DNA of 64,000 nucleotides from Symsagittifera roscoffensis (GCF_963678635.1 NC_087067.1:45518515-45582514), one strand, 5' to 3'. Positions 41,928 to 52,502 are shown, counted from the stretch's first letter. Program-made: numbers and translations. The notes: a model not told the origin generated them from the letters alone.

Positions 41928-43799
41928 GACATATGAGAAGAAACTGAAAGATTTATTACAGGCACAAAAATTTAGTGAGAGGAAGAATCTGACAGACAGC
42001 GTGATCATAAAAATTGAAAAAGACATAAACAAAGAATTACTCGCCATGAAAAAGAAGGAAGAGATTAGCGAAGCGCTGTCAACTAGGTTGAGATCAACGG
42101 GGGCGCAGCCGGCTAGGCTGTATGGTTTGGCAAAAATACACAAATAAGGCACACCACATCGTCCCGTCCTTTCTTTACCTGGTAGCTCATATGACCACCT
42201 AAAAACATTGGCAAAATACTTTGATAAGATCGAGGGGGCAAACATAGAAACGAACACTTAAATGGGCAGGGAGATCTTGGATAAAATAGAATTGGACTCT
42301 GATGAGATTATAATCTCCCTTGATGTAAAGGGAGATTATAGACTAATCTCCCGCTCAAAGAAGCTGTTGAAATAGCCCTGACAAGATTATTTGAGCAAGT
42401 TAATCCTCCTGAAATATCTCGCAAAACTTTTAAAAAATAACCAAATTTGGCAGTGAGTAAGGTACACTTTAAATGCACCGTTTTGTGGTATGTTCAAAAA
42501 GGCGGTTTAGCATGGGCGCCTCTTTGCAGTAATACTAGCCAATTAACGAAAGAAGTGCCAAAATCGACAGTGCTAAATGTAGATAACAAGGAAGTCTGCC
42601 ATGGATGTCAGAAAAAGGTGACATATCGAACTAAAGGGGTACAATGCGAAGCTTGTTTGAATCCCAAAACGCAGACGTCGCTGAAACAGTATGGTATCGC
42701 AGGACTTGCAAAAAAACAACAGGAAGCAGATCGGACTGAGAATGGTGTTAAAGTTTTTCTATGATATGTGGACGACATAATTAGAACTGTCGAGGTTGAT
42801 CCTGGGTTAGTCCTCGAGGCTGCCAATATTTTGCATCCAAACTTGCAGTTCACTATAGAAGAACTTGATAGAAACGGTAATTTGGCCTTTTTGGATTTAA
42901 ATGTCAACGTGGACTCAGGAAAAAAAAGGTCGCATGTGGGTTTAACCAAAAACCCACTGAAACCGGCACCGTTCTAAATTTTAGAGGTTGCACACCTTTG
43001 CAATACAAAAGAAACGTTATTGCAGGGACCCTTAACAAGATCATTGAGAGAAAAAAATTGGAGTTGACGGCATCAGAACCAAGAAAAGTTAAATGGTTGA
43101 AAGATCCACTCCATTTTTAGCAATGCAATATCGAGGCAATCCATCTCAACTCTTAGCTGCAAAGTTTCCGCAAATATCCGGGGCACAAGTAATTTTTACA
43201 ACAAGAAAATTGAAAACATGCTTGCCATCCCTCAAAACTTCGTGAACTGAGATCCAAAGTGGTGTATATTATTGTAGTGGATGTAACTCCACCTGTGTCG
43301 GCCAGACAGTCCGTCATTTAGCCACAATGTTCGATGAACACGGCAAAGGGGACTCCCCAGTAAGGCAACAGTTGTTAGAATGTAATAAGGAGGTAGGCGG
43401 TACTGCGAAGCTGAAGTCAGAGATTATAGACCGAACAGCCAACACTCAGAACCTACTCACACTACAATACTACATTTAAAAGGAGAGGCCAAAAATCAAC
43501 ACGCGCGATGAATTCAGGAGCCTGAAAATAGCACCTAAATAATAGTCCATGTCTAACATGGCTAAAATTCAAAAAACTGACATACCAGAGTTGAAAAATT
43601 TTCCTAAATCGAAATTTTATAGCAATGAAAGAACAAAAAATTAAAAAATCTCAAAAATTTACAGGAAATTGTTATAATTGATTACGTAATTTATTATGTA
43701 ATTACAGTTGTTTAAATTTGATTAGTCAAAAAAAGTTTGTAGCTTTTTCAGACATGATTCTCATGTTTTCAGATCTTTGATCGATTTGTAAATATTGTA

Positions 43800-43860
43800 A
43801 AGAAGATTTTCATCCTGATGATGCACGAAATGTGCTAAAACGTTTGAATTAACATTTTAA
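43800..43860 (+). ncRNA. Hammerhead-ribozyme-like motif, downstream repeat (core mutated)
   Basis: CTGATGA (43815-43821), stem II TGCAC-GAAAT-GTGC, then TAAAACGTTT: the invariant G of the GAA box is T here, so self-cleavage is probably lost. Position 7 is T, against G upstream and C in the other copies. Confidence 0.55.
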
Positions 43861-43899
43861 ATATTCTTATAATTTATCTTTCTGAACATACTGTATTTC

Positions 43900-44470
43900 G
43901 TTGCATTTGAATAGGACTTGACTCACTTCCATGTTCAACAGTCTCTTCATGGTTTTCCTAGCAACTGATGGTGGTTTCTTTTGCTCATCAAGCTTCTCAG
44001 AGCTATGTCTATTGCTTCTTTGATTGGAACATTTGAATAGAAGTTCTTCACATCTAGAAATATCTTATTTTCATTGAGCTCAAGAGCAATGCTCTCTAAG
44101 TTGGTTATGATATTTGGGTTCTAGTGAGTTGGTTTCAATGCGCCCTCAATTGTATCGAAAAACTTAGCAAGAAACTTTCTTCAGGTTATAATAAGAGCTA
44201 CCAGGCAATGAGAGGACCAATCATAATGTGGTATTTTCTTTATGCATCTTCGCCAATCCATAAAGCGTGGCCGGCTGGCCCCAGTGGACCTCATTCTTGT
44301 GTAAAGTTTCACTTTTTTCGTCTGTTTTTCTTATAGCCAACAGTTCATTATTGATATCTTTTTCTATCTTCATAACGATTGAATCATTTGTTCCTTTGCT
44401 TTCGCTGAATTGATTTGAATCTAATAAATCCAATAGCTTGTTCTTGTAGGTATCCTTCAACATCACTTAA
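43900..44470 (-). pseudogene. Penelope-like element fragment (pre-RT and early RT)
   Basis: The minus-strand frame 44466-44221 reads NKLLDLLDSNQFSESKG, IVMKIEKDINNELLAIRK and GQPATLYGLAKMHK, followed at lower positions by relics of motif A (FLDVKNFYSNVP-like). It matches 49561-49130 of the better copy. It ends just before the LINE-like element's upstream region. Confidence 0.65.
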
Positions 44471-44474
44471 TCAA

Positions 44475-44932
44475 TCAAGGAGTCTCAACTTGACTGGTTT
44501 TGCTCCTTGCTCTATAATCAACTATTTTCCTCAGAGGACGCTCCACAATCAGGCACATCTGTTTGCTCATTAGCCTAACTGTTGTGATAAACTTATTAAA
44601 CAGATTTGTTATGTTTGATGTTTGTGCCTGTTTGAGGAGCGCCCTCTGAGGGATTTTAGAGACAGGTCTATCAAGTGAATTTCTGTGGGGAGGTGGGAAG
44701 AAGGAACTGGCTTGAAGGATCTGGTGGTGCACCGCTGGATCCACTGAGCTCGGGTGAGATTGTTCCTTGTTTTTGATGTTTTTAATTCGATTTAAAAATT
44801 TAATTTAATTTAACGGTCTTTTATTTTTTTTATTTGCTGATTTATAAAATTCCCACTAACCGCTTATCATGGGTTAGTTCAGTCCCCTAAAGTCCAGTCA
44901 AAATCCTTTTTTTACCTTTATGCTGCGTCAAG
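44475..44932. other. Non-coding spacer before the LINE-like element
   Basis: No recognisable gene. A minus-strand frame of 89 codons (44744-44475) shows no motif. The stretch may include the 5' leader of the following element. Confidence 0.4.
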
Positions 44933-47515
44933 ATGAGGAAAAACAACAAAGAATGTACAAGCAAAGATTGCTTAAAACCTTCAGGACTGATAAATTGGAT
45001 TAGATGTGATTGTTGTTCTAGTTGGTATCATATCAGTTGTGTAAATATTTATCTTAGCGACTCTAAGAAAACCCAATGGTTTCAGTGTCCTTTATGCGTT
45101 GGTGTAAAATCTGTTAATAAAGCAACAATAGGTAATGATTTAGTGCTAGACAATTATGTTAATACAGCCATCTCAAATGTCCGAGTACTCAAGAGAGTAT
45201 CAAAAGAGTCGCGTGCTCCTTTGGCGGAAAGTTTGTCGGACAAAATAACTGACATCGTCTACAATGTAGAAGTTGTTACAAAATGGCTAACCTTTTTAAC
45301 ACCGTTCTTGTTTTTTTGGAGCAACCGAAAAAAAGTGGACGCAAACAGACCACAAGCATGAGCTCTTTGATAAATAAAAAAAATTCGAGCAAATGACGTG
45401 TCACTTCCAAAACTCCATCCCCAAGTTTCAAGCCCGCCTCTGAGTGACCTCGAGCAGAGAATAAAGCTAATACGTAGTAAGCTCGATGAAGGAAATGTAT
45501 TGGAAGGAAAAAGGCTTGCTGCTTCGGATGACAAAATTGCTCCTTTTTCAACTGATAACTATCAAAAATTGTTGGCTACACCCTCAGCGAGCCAAATTTG
45601 CAGCTCCAAATGAAGAAAATTTGGATAGTTTTTTTGTAACCATGTTCGACCAATACAAAGCAATAATGTCCTTTCCGAACGGATCAGCAGCAGGTCCTGA
45701 TAAAATAGTTACTAAAATTTTTAAAGATCTTGTTTGTAAGTCGAATGGCAGTGCAGGACCTAAATTTCTGAAATCGCTTACTAAGCTGATAAACCTCATT
45801 GGAGATGGCAAAACACCCGAACCCCTTAGACCTTTCTTTTTTGGCGCAAAGCTTATCGCCCTCATAAAGATGGACGGAGGGTTGAAACCGATTGCCATAG
45901 GCAACACGCTGAGACGTATCGCGTCTAAATGCGCTGGAAGCAAGGCCCTCTCCGAGCGACAAATTGTTTTCGAAAATGTACAGGATGAATGCGGTACCAA
46001 ACGAGGAGCACAAATAGCTGCACACTCGTTTCGAAACCTGATTGAACGCGAAGACAATCCAAAATGCACTGTTCTTCTAAAAATAGATTTTGAGAATGCC
46101 TTTAACTTTCTAAATAGAGAAACCATGCTGAATCATGTTTATTCAAATCGCACCGAATTGTATAACTACACCCATTGCGCGTATGGTAAACCTAGTTACA
46201 TTTTTTAGGGAACCTCTGTCATAATGTCAGAAGACGGAACTCAGCAAGGTGATCCTGAAGTTCCACCGTTTTTTGCGGAAACAATTCATACACTAGTCAA
46301 ACAGTTGGAGTCAAAAATTAGCATCTGGTATTTAGATGATGGAAATTTTGCCGACGACTATAAGGTAGTACTCCGGGACCTTAAAAACATTCTGAAATCG
46401 GAACAAATTTACGGACTGAGCTTGAACACTGAGAAGTGCGAACTTTGTTTTTTGGGACCGACTACTAGTACACAGTATAATTCAATTTTAACACAGTTTC
46501 GAAAAATATGCCCCAAAATAAAAAAACAAAGGAGAACTCCTCATTTTAGGATCTTCAGTCGGCGAACTTTGCCGAAAAGAATTGCTCGACAAAAAAATTA
46601 AGGAACGTGAAAAAATCTCGGATGTCATTGACAAACTAGACGCCCATTATGGTTTTTACCTCCTGAAAAATTGCTTTAGCATGTCAAAACTCCTACATTT
46701 TTGCGTACGAGCCCTTGTTTTTTGCAAAATGTTTTTTGGAACGCTACGAAAAACTACTAAGAAATTCGTTATGCAAGGTCACTAACTTGAAAATGGATGA
46801 TAACCAGTTTTTACAAGCAGTCACCAGGCAGCCAAAGGTGGCTTGGGCTTTTCTTCCGCTCGTCTACTCGCTTTACCCGCTTTCTTAGCCTCAGCAGTAG
46901 GAGCAAAAGATGCCTTGAGCAAAATCTTTGGTTTTGAGTATGTGGATGGAACTTATGATGATGCGCTTAAACGGTAGTTTGAACTTGGAAAAGTTGAAAT
47001 AGCTCCGGAGAATGAAATCCAAAAAAATTGGACGAAGCCAATTTTTGACAGCGAAATTGGAGACTTGATTTTACGACTCGAACCAACGGACGTAAAAAGA
47101 TTCAACGCGTTCCAAGATAGATTCGGCTCCCAATGGTTGAATGTCATCCCGTGCAAAAATTTAAGGTTAAAACTGTCGAACCAACAACTCATATAATAAA
47201 TATGCGAACGGCATAAATGCGTGTGCGGGAAAGACGTTACCGAGGATGGTTGGCGTTCTCTTTCTTGCCTCAAAAGTGCAGGGAGATTCTCTAGGCATTC
47301 AAACCTGAATGCCCCTATAAAGCAGAGTTTATCTTCTGCTCACATTCCGTCTGTCTTAGAACCACGACACCTCTACAAGACCGATCAGAACGACCAGACG
47401 GTTTGAAGCTCGTTCCATGGGCTGTTGGTAAGCAGCTCTTGTGGGATGTAACGGTAGTAGACTCCTTAGCTCCTTTTAGGATTAATGCCGGGTCTGTTTG
47501 TAACATAAGAATTTT
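44933..47515 (+). pseudogene. LINE-like retroelement: PHD finger, RT, restriction-like nuclease end
   Basis: Non-LTR retrotransposon relic. A PHD-type C4HC3 finger opens it (44957-45110: CTSKDC, CDCCSSWYHISC, WFQCPLC). RT follows: SFPNGSAAGPDKI, PFFFGAKLIALIKMDGGLKPIAIGNTLRRIASK and LLKIDFENAFNFLNRE in 45486-46205, an in-frame TAG at 46206, then EDGTQQGDPE and IWYLDDGNFAD (46224-46601). Later frames keep a thumb-like stretch (46582-46785), IPSVLEPRHL near 47336, and RPDGLKLVPW...LLWDVTVVD near 47390-47460, which fits a PD-(D/E)xK nuclease-like end. Multiple stops and frameshifts make it dead. It is cut at 47515 by the terminal repeat of the following PLE. Clade assignment is uncertain. Confidence 0.7.
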
Positions 47516-47520
47516 TTAAA

Positions 47521-47570
47521 ATTGTTAATTCAAACGTTTTCGCACATTTTGTGCATCGTCAGGATATAAA
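47521..47570 (-). ncRNA. Hammerhead-ribozyme-like motif (3' repeat of the minus PLE)
   Basis: Minus strand: ATATCCTGACGATGCACAAA begins the motif (CTGACGA at 47563-47557), then stem II closes with GTGC, followed by GAA and AACGTTT. Stem I can pair TC before the core with GA after it, then ATT/AAT beyond an internal loop. All invariant core bases are present; predicted cleavage lies after the last T of ACGTTT. Confidence 0.6.
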
Positions 47571-47813
47571 AATTTTTTATTTACAATAAAATGATCAAAG
47601 ATCATGTATGAAATTCAAAAAGAACATGTTAGAAAATTTTAACCAATCACATTCTTACATCTGTTATTACGTAATCATTATTTCATCGATTATGACAATT
47701 TCCATACTTTTTTGTTACTTGAGTCATAATTTTTCGATTTGATGTTTTATCCAAACTGACATGTCAGTTTATTTTTTCAAAAATTGCAATTTTTAGTCAT
47801 GTTTAAACCTGTA

Positions 47814-48695
47814 CTATAATTTTAATGTCAGCTCCCTGCTCCTGAACTCCTCGCGCGTGTTAATTCTGGGGCGTTCTTTCCAAATGTGTAAGGCCTCCAG
47901 AGTGAGGAGTTTCTGTATGTTACTTGATTGATCTATAATCTCAGACTTAAGCTCAGCGCTCTTACCATCCCTGTCACATTCTCTCAAATGTTGCCCTACT
48001 GGCGAATCTTCCTTGTGATGCTCTTCAATCCGCGTGGTCAAATGCCGGACCGTTTGTCCAACATAGGTGGAATTACATCCACTACATGTGAGCTTGTAGA
48101 CCACTCTGGATTTCAAATCTTTCGCAAAGGGAGATTTAAGGGACGGTAGGCAAGTCTTGAGCTTTCTCGTAGTAAATATCACTTGGGCTCCGGCGTTTTG
48201 ACGCAGTTTGGCAGCAAACCACTCCGATGCATTACCCCGGTATTGTAATGTTATAATGGGTGCACTGACCTTTAAAGGATCTTCCTTGACTGATGTTACC
48301 GTTGTTCGTGTGTCAGTTTTTCGGTCGATGATCTTATTCAACGTTCTTAATACGACACCATCTGACCATTTTTCAGGGTATTGATTATCCACCCATTGTT
48401 CTTTATTAATCTTCATTGCCTTGTCAAAGTTTTCCCATGTTGATGTACTTCTAAAAATCCGATGAACAGTACCCTCAACTACATTGCGTATATATTGCAA
48501 TGGAGCGCAGCTTCTGAAGTTAAGGATAGTCCCAGTATCCGTTGGTTTTTGATACCATCCACATGTTACCTTTTTTCGTGAGTCCACATTAATGTTCAAA
48601 TCTAGAAAAGCTAAGTCTCCGTTCGAATCCGGATTTTCGATGTGAATTGAAGTGAATTGTAAGTTAGGGTGGAGCTCATTAGCTGCTTTTAACAC
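47814..48695 (-). CDS. PLE RT C-terminal domain and GIY-YIG endonuclease
   Basis: 293 codons, frame-shifted relative to the RT core upstream by an indel near 48700 (compare the unbroken frame at 51375-52502). It follows the YVDD motif with HPNLQF, FLDLNINVDSRK, WYQKPTDTGTILNF (thumb region) and VHRIFRSTSTWENF. The linker holds FTTRKLKTCLPSL. The GIY-YIG nuclease core reads VVYKLTCSGCNSTYVGQT, RHLTTRIEEHHKEDSPVGQH and ends REELTLKL-like at 47814. Conserved Cys pairs before YVGQT are present, as in PLE nucleases. It cuts target DNA to prime reverse transcription (family knowledge). No ATG begins this part; it is a continuation. Confidence 0.8.
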   Translation of the reverse strand: MLKAANELHPNLQFTSIHIENPDSNGDLAFLDLNINVDSRKKVTCGWYQKPTDTGTILNFRSCAPLQYIRNVVEGTVHRIFRSTSTWENFDKAMKINKEQWVDNQYPEKWSDGVVLRTLNKIIDRKTDTRTTVTSVKEDPLKVSAPIITLQYRGNASEWFAAKLRQNAGAQVIFTTRKLKTCLPSLKSPFAKDLKSRVVYKLTCSGCNSTYVGQTVRHLTTRIEEHHKEDSPVGQHLRECDRDGKSAELKSEIIDQSSNIQKLLTLEALHIWKERPRINTREEFRSRELTLKL

Positions 48696-49631
48696 TATAT
48701 CTGGATCCCCTTTACCGTCCTCACTATATCATCTACATATCTTAGGAACGCTTTGACATTTTCTGTTGGTTTTTCTTGATCTCGCTGCTCTTTACATCTC
48801 TTACAATACCAAAGCATTTCTGAGATTTGCTCATATTCTTTGTCGGATACATTACTACACTTTAAATGGTACCAATTTAAACAAGCTTCGCATTCGATCC
48901 CCTTACTTCTGTATGTTACCCTCCGCTCGCAATCAGGGCATAGGCCATTCCGGTTTTCATTTAGCTGTGTCAACGCAGGTACTTCCTTCATTAATGCATA
49001 TTCGTACTCCTTTAGCCATAAATTGCCAAGAATGACAGCAAGGGATGCACCCATTGCCAACCCATCCTTTTGTACGTACCATAAACCATTGCATTTGAAG
49101 TGCACGTTACTTACAGCCATGTTCAACAATTTCTTCATAGTTCCGCGTGCCAGTTTAGGAGGACTAGTTTGTTCGTACAGTTTCCTCAGTGCTATATCTA
49201 TTGCCTCCTTTAGTGGGACATTAGTGTACAAACTTTTGACATCCAGGGAGATAATACTCTCATTATAGTCTAGATCTATGTTCTCTATGATCTCCCGAGC
49301 CATTTGTGTGTTTGTCTCAATGTTTGCCCCCCCAATGTTGTCAAAAAATTTGGCCAAAGTTTTATTTAGATGTTCATATGAGCTCCCTGGCAGTGACAGT
49401 ACGGAACGGAGAGGGGTTCCTTTCTTATGTACTTTAGCCAATCCATATAATCGAGCTGGCTGCCCTCCCGTGGACCTAAGCCTACTATACAGTGCCTCAT
49501 CGATCTCATCTTTCTTTTTCATGGCCAACAGTTCTTTGTTGATGTCTTTCTCAATTTTCATAACAACACTATCAGTTAAACCTGGTTTTTCGCTAAATTG
49601 TTCCGATTGCAGCAGCTCAGTTAGTTTAGCT
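48695..49631 (-). CDS. PLE reverse transcriptase core with inserted PHD finger
   Basis: The frame is shared with the upstream 50438-49634 exon but separated from it by a TAA at about 49634 (KKTT-stop-EAKLTELL). RT motifs: VMKIEKDINKELL, ARLYGLAKVHKKGTPLRSVLS (motifs 1-2), SLDVKSLYTNVPL (motif A, Asp) and LWYVQKDGLAMGASLAVILG (motif B). Then comes a C4HC3 PHD finger of about 50 residues (CPDC-x12-CEAC-x4-H-x2-C-x17-CKRC) and only after it AFLRYVDDIVRT (motif C). The PHD finger is thus nested inside the palm. PHD fingers read histone tails in other proteins, so a chromatin-targeting role is inferred. The same insertion is in every PLE fragment here that covers the region. Confidence 0.85.
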
Positions 49632-49633
49632 TC

Positions 49634-50438
49634 TTATGTCGTTTTCTTCATTACACAGAAGCCAACACCTTTATCGAATGGGACTGCCAAGAGACCATTG
49701 TCCTTCAAATACTTCCTGGCTTTCTCAATCCCTCTATCCGACGGTGTTTGCCGCACACGTTTAGCGTATGATTTTGCAGCAGCTTCAATTTCACATAATT
49801 TTTCACCTGGTACCTTTTGCGATTTAAGCTCAGATAAAAAATTATCAATGTCCGCAAAAAAGTGAAGTTCATTGAAACGATCCCTCACCGGGTGCTTTGG
49901 GCCAAAACCTAACACTTCATGAACCCACTTGGGTAGCTCAATGCCATCTAGTGCTCTGACCGATTTGTCATTCACTTTCATTAACGGTCTGTCCTGCCGC
50001 TCTGCTAGCTTTTTTAACTTCTTTTCATGTCCTTCCTTGATGTCATGGATAGCAATTCTAGCCTGGAGCTTTAGATAAAATGCTATTGAGGGCCACCATT
50101 GTTCATCTATCCCTCTCCGCACTACCTCTCTTGCCTTAGCTAGATCATCGTCTATCTTCTTCTCTTCTGACCTTGCCTGATTTATCTCTGTTCTTAGGAG
50201 TTTTAATTGAAAGCTATGCACCGCTTGGTCCGAAAAAACCCCATTTTCTGGCACCCGAAATCTCAAAAAATCTGGTATTATGTCATTGCTTTGACATTTC
50301 CGTAAAAACTTCAATCGATGGAAATTGTTGTTTAATTTATTTGAATACTTCAGGTAATTCAAAACTAATTTCCAAGTCTGTTTTTTCCTGAGTATCCATC
50401 TCAGCATCGGTGGGGGCAAAACTACGGCGGTCATTATC
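49634..50438 (-). CDS. PLE second exon: pre-RT region
   Basis: It begins at the acceptor of the 68-nt intron (exon 2 starts GATAATGACC) and runs to the TAA at 49634. It contains a long helical region (LLRTEINQARSEEKKIDDDLAKAREVVRRG), WWPSIAFYLKLQAR, LPKWVHEVLGFGPKHPVRD, EKLCEIEAAAKSYAKRV and KYLKDNGLLAVPFDKGVGFCV. The D-K-G-x-G-F motif is the usual N-terminal start of PLE reverse transcriptases. The stop is a point mutation relative to other copies, which read on at this place. In the mature protein it joins directly to RT. Confidence 0.75.
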
Positions 50439-50506
50439 CTGCAGGCCACGAGCACTTAAACTCATGCGGCTCTCAGCAGGATAATTCACACAGTAGATTC
50501 ACTTAC
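50439..50506 (-). other. Spliceosomal intron inside the PLE
   Basis: Minus strand: exon GGATTGG / GTAAGTG ... GGCCTGCAG / GATAATG. It is 68 nt, GT-AG, and splicing joins the first ORF in frame with the second exon (Ile-Gly/Gly-Ile phase kept). The plus-strand decayed copy has the same donor context (GTGGTAAGATA, about 41210) and the same intron end text GTGCTCGTGGCCTGCA near 41280, so the intron is ancestral. PLEs are known to keep introns. Confidence 0.75.
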
Positions 50507-51144
50507 CCAATCCGCGCCCTTTCAGCCGATGGTAGAGAGACGTCAGTCGTTGTTTCCTCTCTGCGTGCCTTCGCCTTGCGTCGTCCTTGTGATGGTTTCT
50601 GAGTCCGCGCTCTTATCTTTGAGAATATCCCGGGCAAGTTCTCTCTATGTGTCAGCACAACTCGCAATGACTTCAACTCAAGTTCGCTCGATTGATGAAC
50701 TTCCAGGTATTGTCTCACCAAAGCGGGATCCTGCCTCTTGCCTCTCGAGATCAATTTCGTTGTTGGGACTATCAAGATCCCTGTACGCATCAGAGAATCA
50801 AAGATATCTGTCGTTCTGGTTCTTCTGCAATATATAATCGCCTTAAACCGAGGTCGCTTTGATTGCAAATACGAAATTAAATCGTCCAGAGGATAAAGCG
50901 TGTTGGCATTGGTTCGGTGTTTCGACAAACTGTTATTCAATACGTCGTGCCAAAGAATTATCTCCTTGTCCACCAGAGGATGCTCTTCCAGAAGAGTCTG
51001 TAAATTTTGTCTCTTCCTCACTGTATGAGGATTCAGCGATAATCCCGATTCAGCGTATACCAGTTCGTCCAGTTCCGCTTTCTCTGCTGGTCGTAAGGTA
51101 TTCAAGCTATGAAATAGAGAGCTTGCAGCTACAACCCATGCCAT
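50507..51144 (-). CDS. PLE first exon: N-terminal ORF
   Basis: About 212 codons from ATG 51144 to the splice donor. MAWVVAASSLFHSLNTL opens it. It has KEIILWHDVLNNSLSKHRTN near residues 60-79 and AIIYCRRTRTTDIFDSLMRTG near 98-118, then a basic tail (RRKAKARREE). The HDxxNN block recalls the GxND block of SGNH-type hydrolases, but I would not claim that fold. It is conserved in the decayed copy at 40575 (MVMIVAASSLYQSL). Splicing fuses it to the pre-RT region, so it is the true N-terminus of the PLE protein. Function unknown. Confidence 0.7.
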
Positions 51145-51303
51145 TTTAACTCAAATGTAAGAAAACTCATTGTTAAGATGAGAAAAGAAAAAATAAAAAT
51201 GAAGACTATTCTGAGAAAACTAAAAATGATCTAAAAACTTTTTGTTTGTATTTTTACAACAAACTTTTTAATCTATCATTCAAGTAGAATAAGAATTTTT
51301 TAA

Positions 51304-51353
51304 AATTGTTAATTCAAACGTTTTCGCACATTTTGTGCATCGTCAGGATATAA
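51304..51353 (-). ncRNA. Hammerhead-ribozyme-like motif (5' repeat of the minus PLE)
   Basis: Same sequence as at 47521-47570 on the minus strand, with CTGACGA at 51346-51340 and GAA-AACGTTT after stem II. With the downstream copy it brackets the coding region, as expected for tandem repeat ends of a PLE. Confidence 0.6.
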
Positions 51354-51374
51354 TTTTTTTTTATTTACAATAAA

Positions 51375-52502
51375 ATGATCAAATGCCCTGATTGCGAGCG
51401 GAGGGTAACATACAGAAGTAAGGGGATCGAATGCGAAGCTTGTTTAAATTGGTACCATTTAAAGTGTAGTAATGTATCCGACAAAGAATATGAGCAAATC
51501 TCAGAAATGGTTTGGTATTGTAAGAGATGTAAAGAGCAGCGAGATCAAGAAAAACCAACAGAAAATGTCAAAGCGTTCCTAAGATATGTAGATGATATAG
51601 TGAGGACGGTAAAGAGGGATCCAGATATAGTGTTTAAAGCAGCTAATGAGCTCCACCCCAACTTACAATTCACTATCGAAAATCCGGATTCGAACGGAGA
51701 CTTAGCCTTTCTAGATTTGAACATTAATGTGGACTCACGAAAAAAGGTAACATGTAGATGGTATCAAAAACCAACGGATACTGGGACTATCCTTAACTTC
51801 AGAAGCTGCGCTCCATTGCAATATAAACGCAATGTAGTTGAGGGTACTGTTCATCGAATTTTTAGAAGTACATCAACATGGGAAAACTTTGACAAGGCAA
51901 TGAAGATTAATAAAGAACAATGGGTGGATAATCAATACCCTGAAAAATGGTCAGATGGTGTCGTATTAAGAACGTTGAATAAGATCATCGACCGAAAAAC
52001 TGACACACGAACAACGGTAACATCAGTCAAGGAAGATCCTTTAAAAGTCAGTGCACCCATTATAACATTACAATACCGGGGTAATGCATCGGAGTGGTTT
52101 GCTGCCAAACTGCGTCAAAACGCCGGAGCCCAAGTGATATTTACTACGAGAAAGCTCAAGACTTGCCTACCGTCCCTTAAATCTCCCTTTGCGAAAGATT
52201 TGAAATCCAGAGTGGTCTACAAGCTCACATGTAGTGGATGTAATTCCACCTATGTTGGACAAACGGTCCGGCATTTGACCACGCGGATTGAAGAGCATCA
52301 CAAGGAAGATTCGCCAGTAGGGCAACATTTGAGAGAATGTGACAGAGATGGTAAGAGCGCTGAGCTTAAGTCTGAGATTATAGATCAATCAAGTAACATA
52401 CAGAAACTCCTCACTCTGGAGGCCTTACACATTTGGAAAGAACGCCCCAGAATTAACACGCGCGAGGAGTTCAGGAGCAGGGAGCTGACATTAAAATTAT
52501 AG
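51375..52502 (+). CDS. PLE RT (C-terminal half) and GIY-YIG nuclease, truncated
   Basis: 375 codons open without break. The ATG at 51375 comes from the junction (ATCAAATGCCC region), not from the element's own start. Order: PHD finger CPDCERRVTY...CEACLNWYHLKC...WYCKRC (residues about 4-51), FLRYVDDIVRTV with YVDD near 71-74, RT thumb, linker, and GIY-YIG nuclease (CSGCNSTYVGQT about 291-302, EEHHKEDSPVGQH). Lacking RT motifs 1-B, it cannot be an active polymerase alone, though the nuclease half looks complete. It provides the clean reference for the frameshifted minus copy. Confidence 0.8.
   Translation: MIKCPDCERRVTYRSKGIECEACLNWYHLKCSNVSDKEYEQISEMVWYCKRCKEQRDQEKPTENVKAFLRYVDDIVRTVKRDPDIVFKAANELHPNLQFTIENPDSNGDLAFLDLNINVDSRKKVTCRWYQKPTDTGTILNFRSCAPLQYKRNVVEGTVHRIFRSTSTWENFDKAMKINKEQWVDNQYPEKWSDGVVLRTLNKIIDRKTDTRTTVTSVKEDPLKVSAPIITLQYRGNASEWFAAKLRQNAGAQVIFTTRKLKTCLPSLKSPFAKDLKSRVVYKLTCSGCNSTYVGQTVRHLTTRIEEHHKEDSPVGQHLRECDRDGKSAELKSEIIDQSSNIQKLLTLEALHIWKERPRINTREEFRSRELTLKL

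Larger units (their letters stand above)
40096..43870 (+). mobile_element. Decayed full-length Penelope-like element with direct terminal repeats
   Basis: Direct repeats of about 340 bp flank the element (about 40096-40440 and 43541-43870), beginning near TAGTCCATGT.TAACATGGCT and each containing a hammerhead-like motif. Between them, in order: an N-terminal ORF relic (40575-41205), a conserved intron region (about 41213-41306), a pre-RT domain (41372-41925), RT (41930-42990, with PHD relic CHGCQKKVTYRTKGVQCEACL and a YVDD changed to stop-VDD near 42762), and a GIY-YIG end (43100-43540, with TCVGQTVRHLAT). Frames are interrupted throughout. Repeated termini in the same orientation are characteristic of PLEs. 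Confidence 0.75.
47516..51376 (-). mobile_element. Penelope-like element, near full length
   Basis: Minus-strand element: truncated 5' repeat with hammerhead-like motif (51376-51300), coding region 51144-47814, then the 3' repeat (47813-47516) with the same motif in the same orientation. Its 5' edge abuts a 5'-truncated plus-strand copy at 51376, a head-to-head join of the sort known for Penelope elements. Sequence is almost identical to that plus copy, so both are recent. Coding damage is limited to one nonsense codon (about 49632), one frameshift near 48700 and a small insertion near 48650. Confidence 0.8.

Noticed and set aside
47221..47406. Stand-alone 61-codon gene at the end of the LINE-like element
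   Set aside because: It is a frame-shifted piece of the element's nuclease-like end; the RPDG...WDVTVVD text reads in a neighbouring frame.
50507..51144. Calling the PLE N-terminal ORF an SGNH hydrolase
   Set aside because: Only a weak HDxxNN block is visible; no GDS or DxxH motif.
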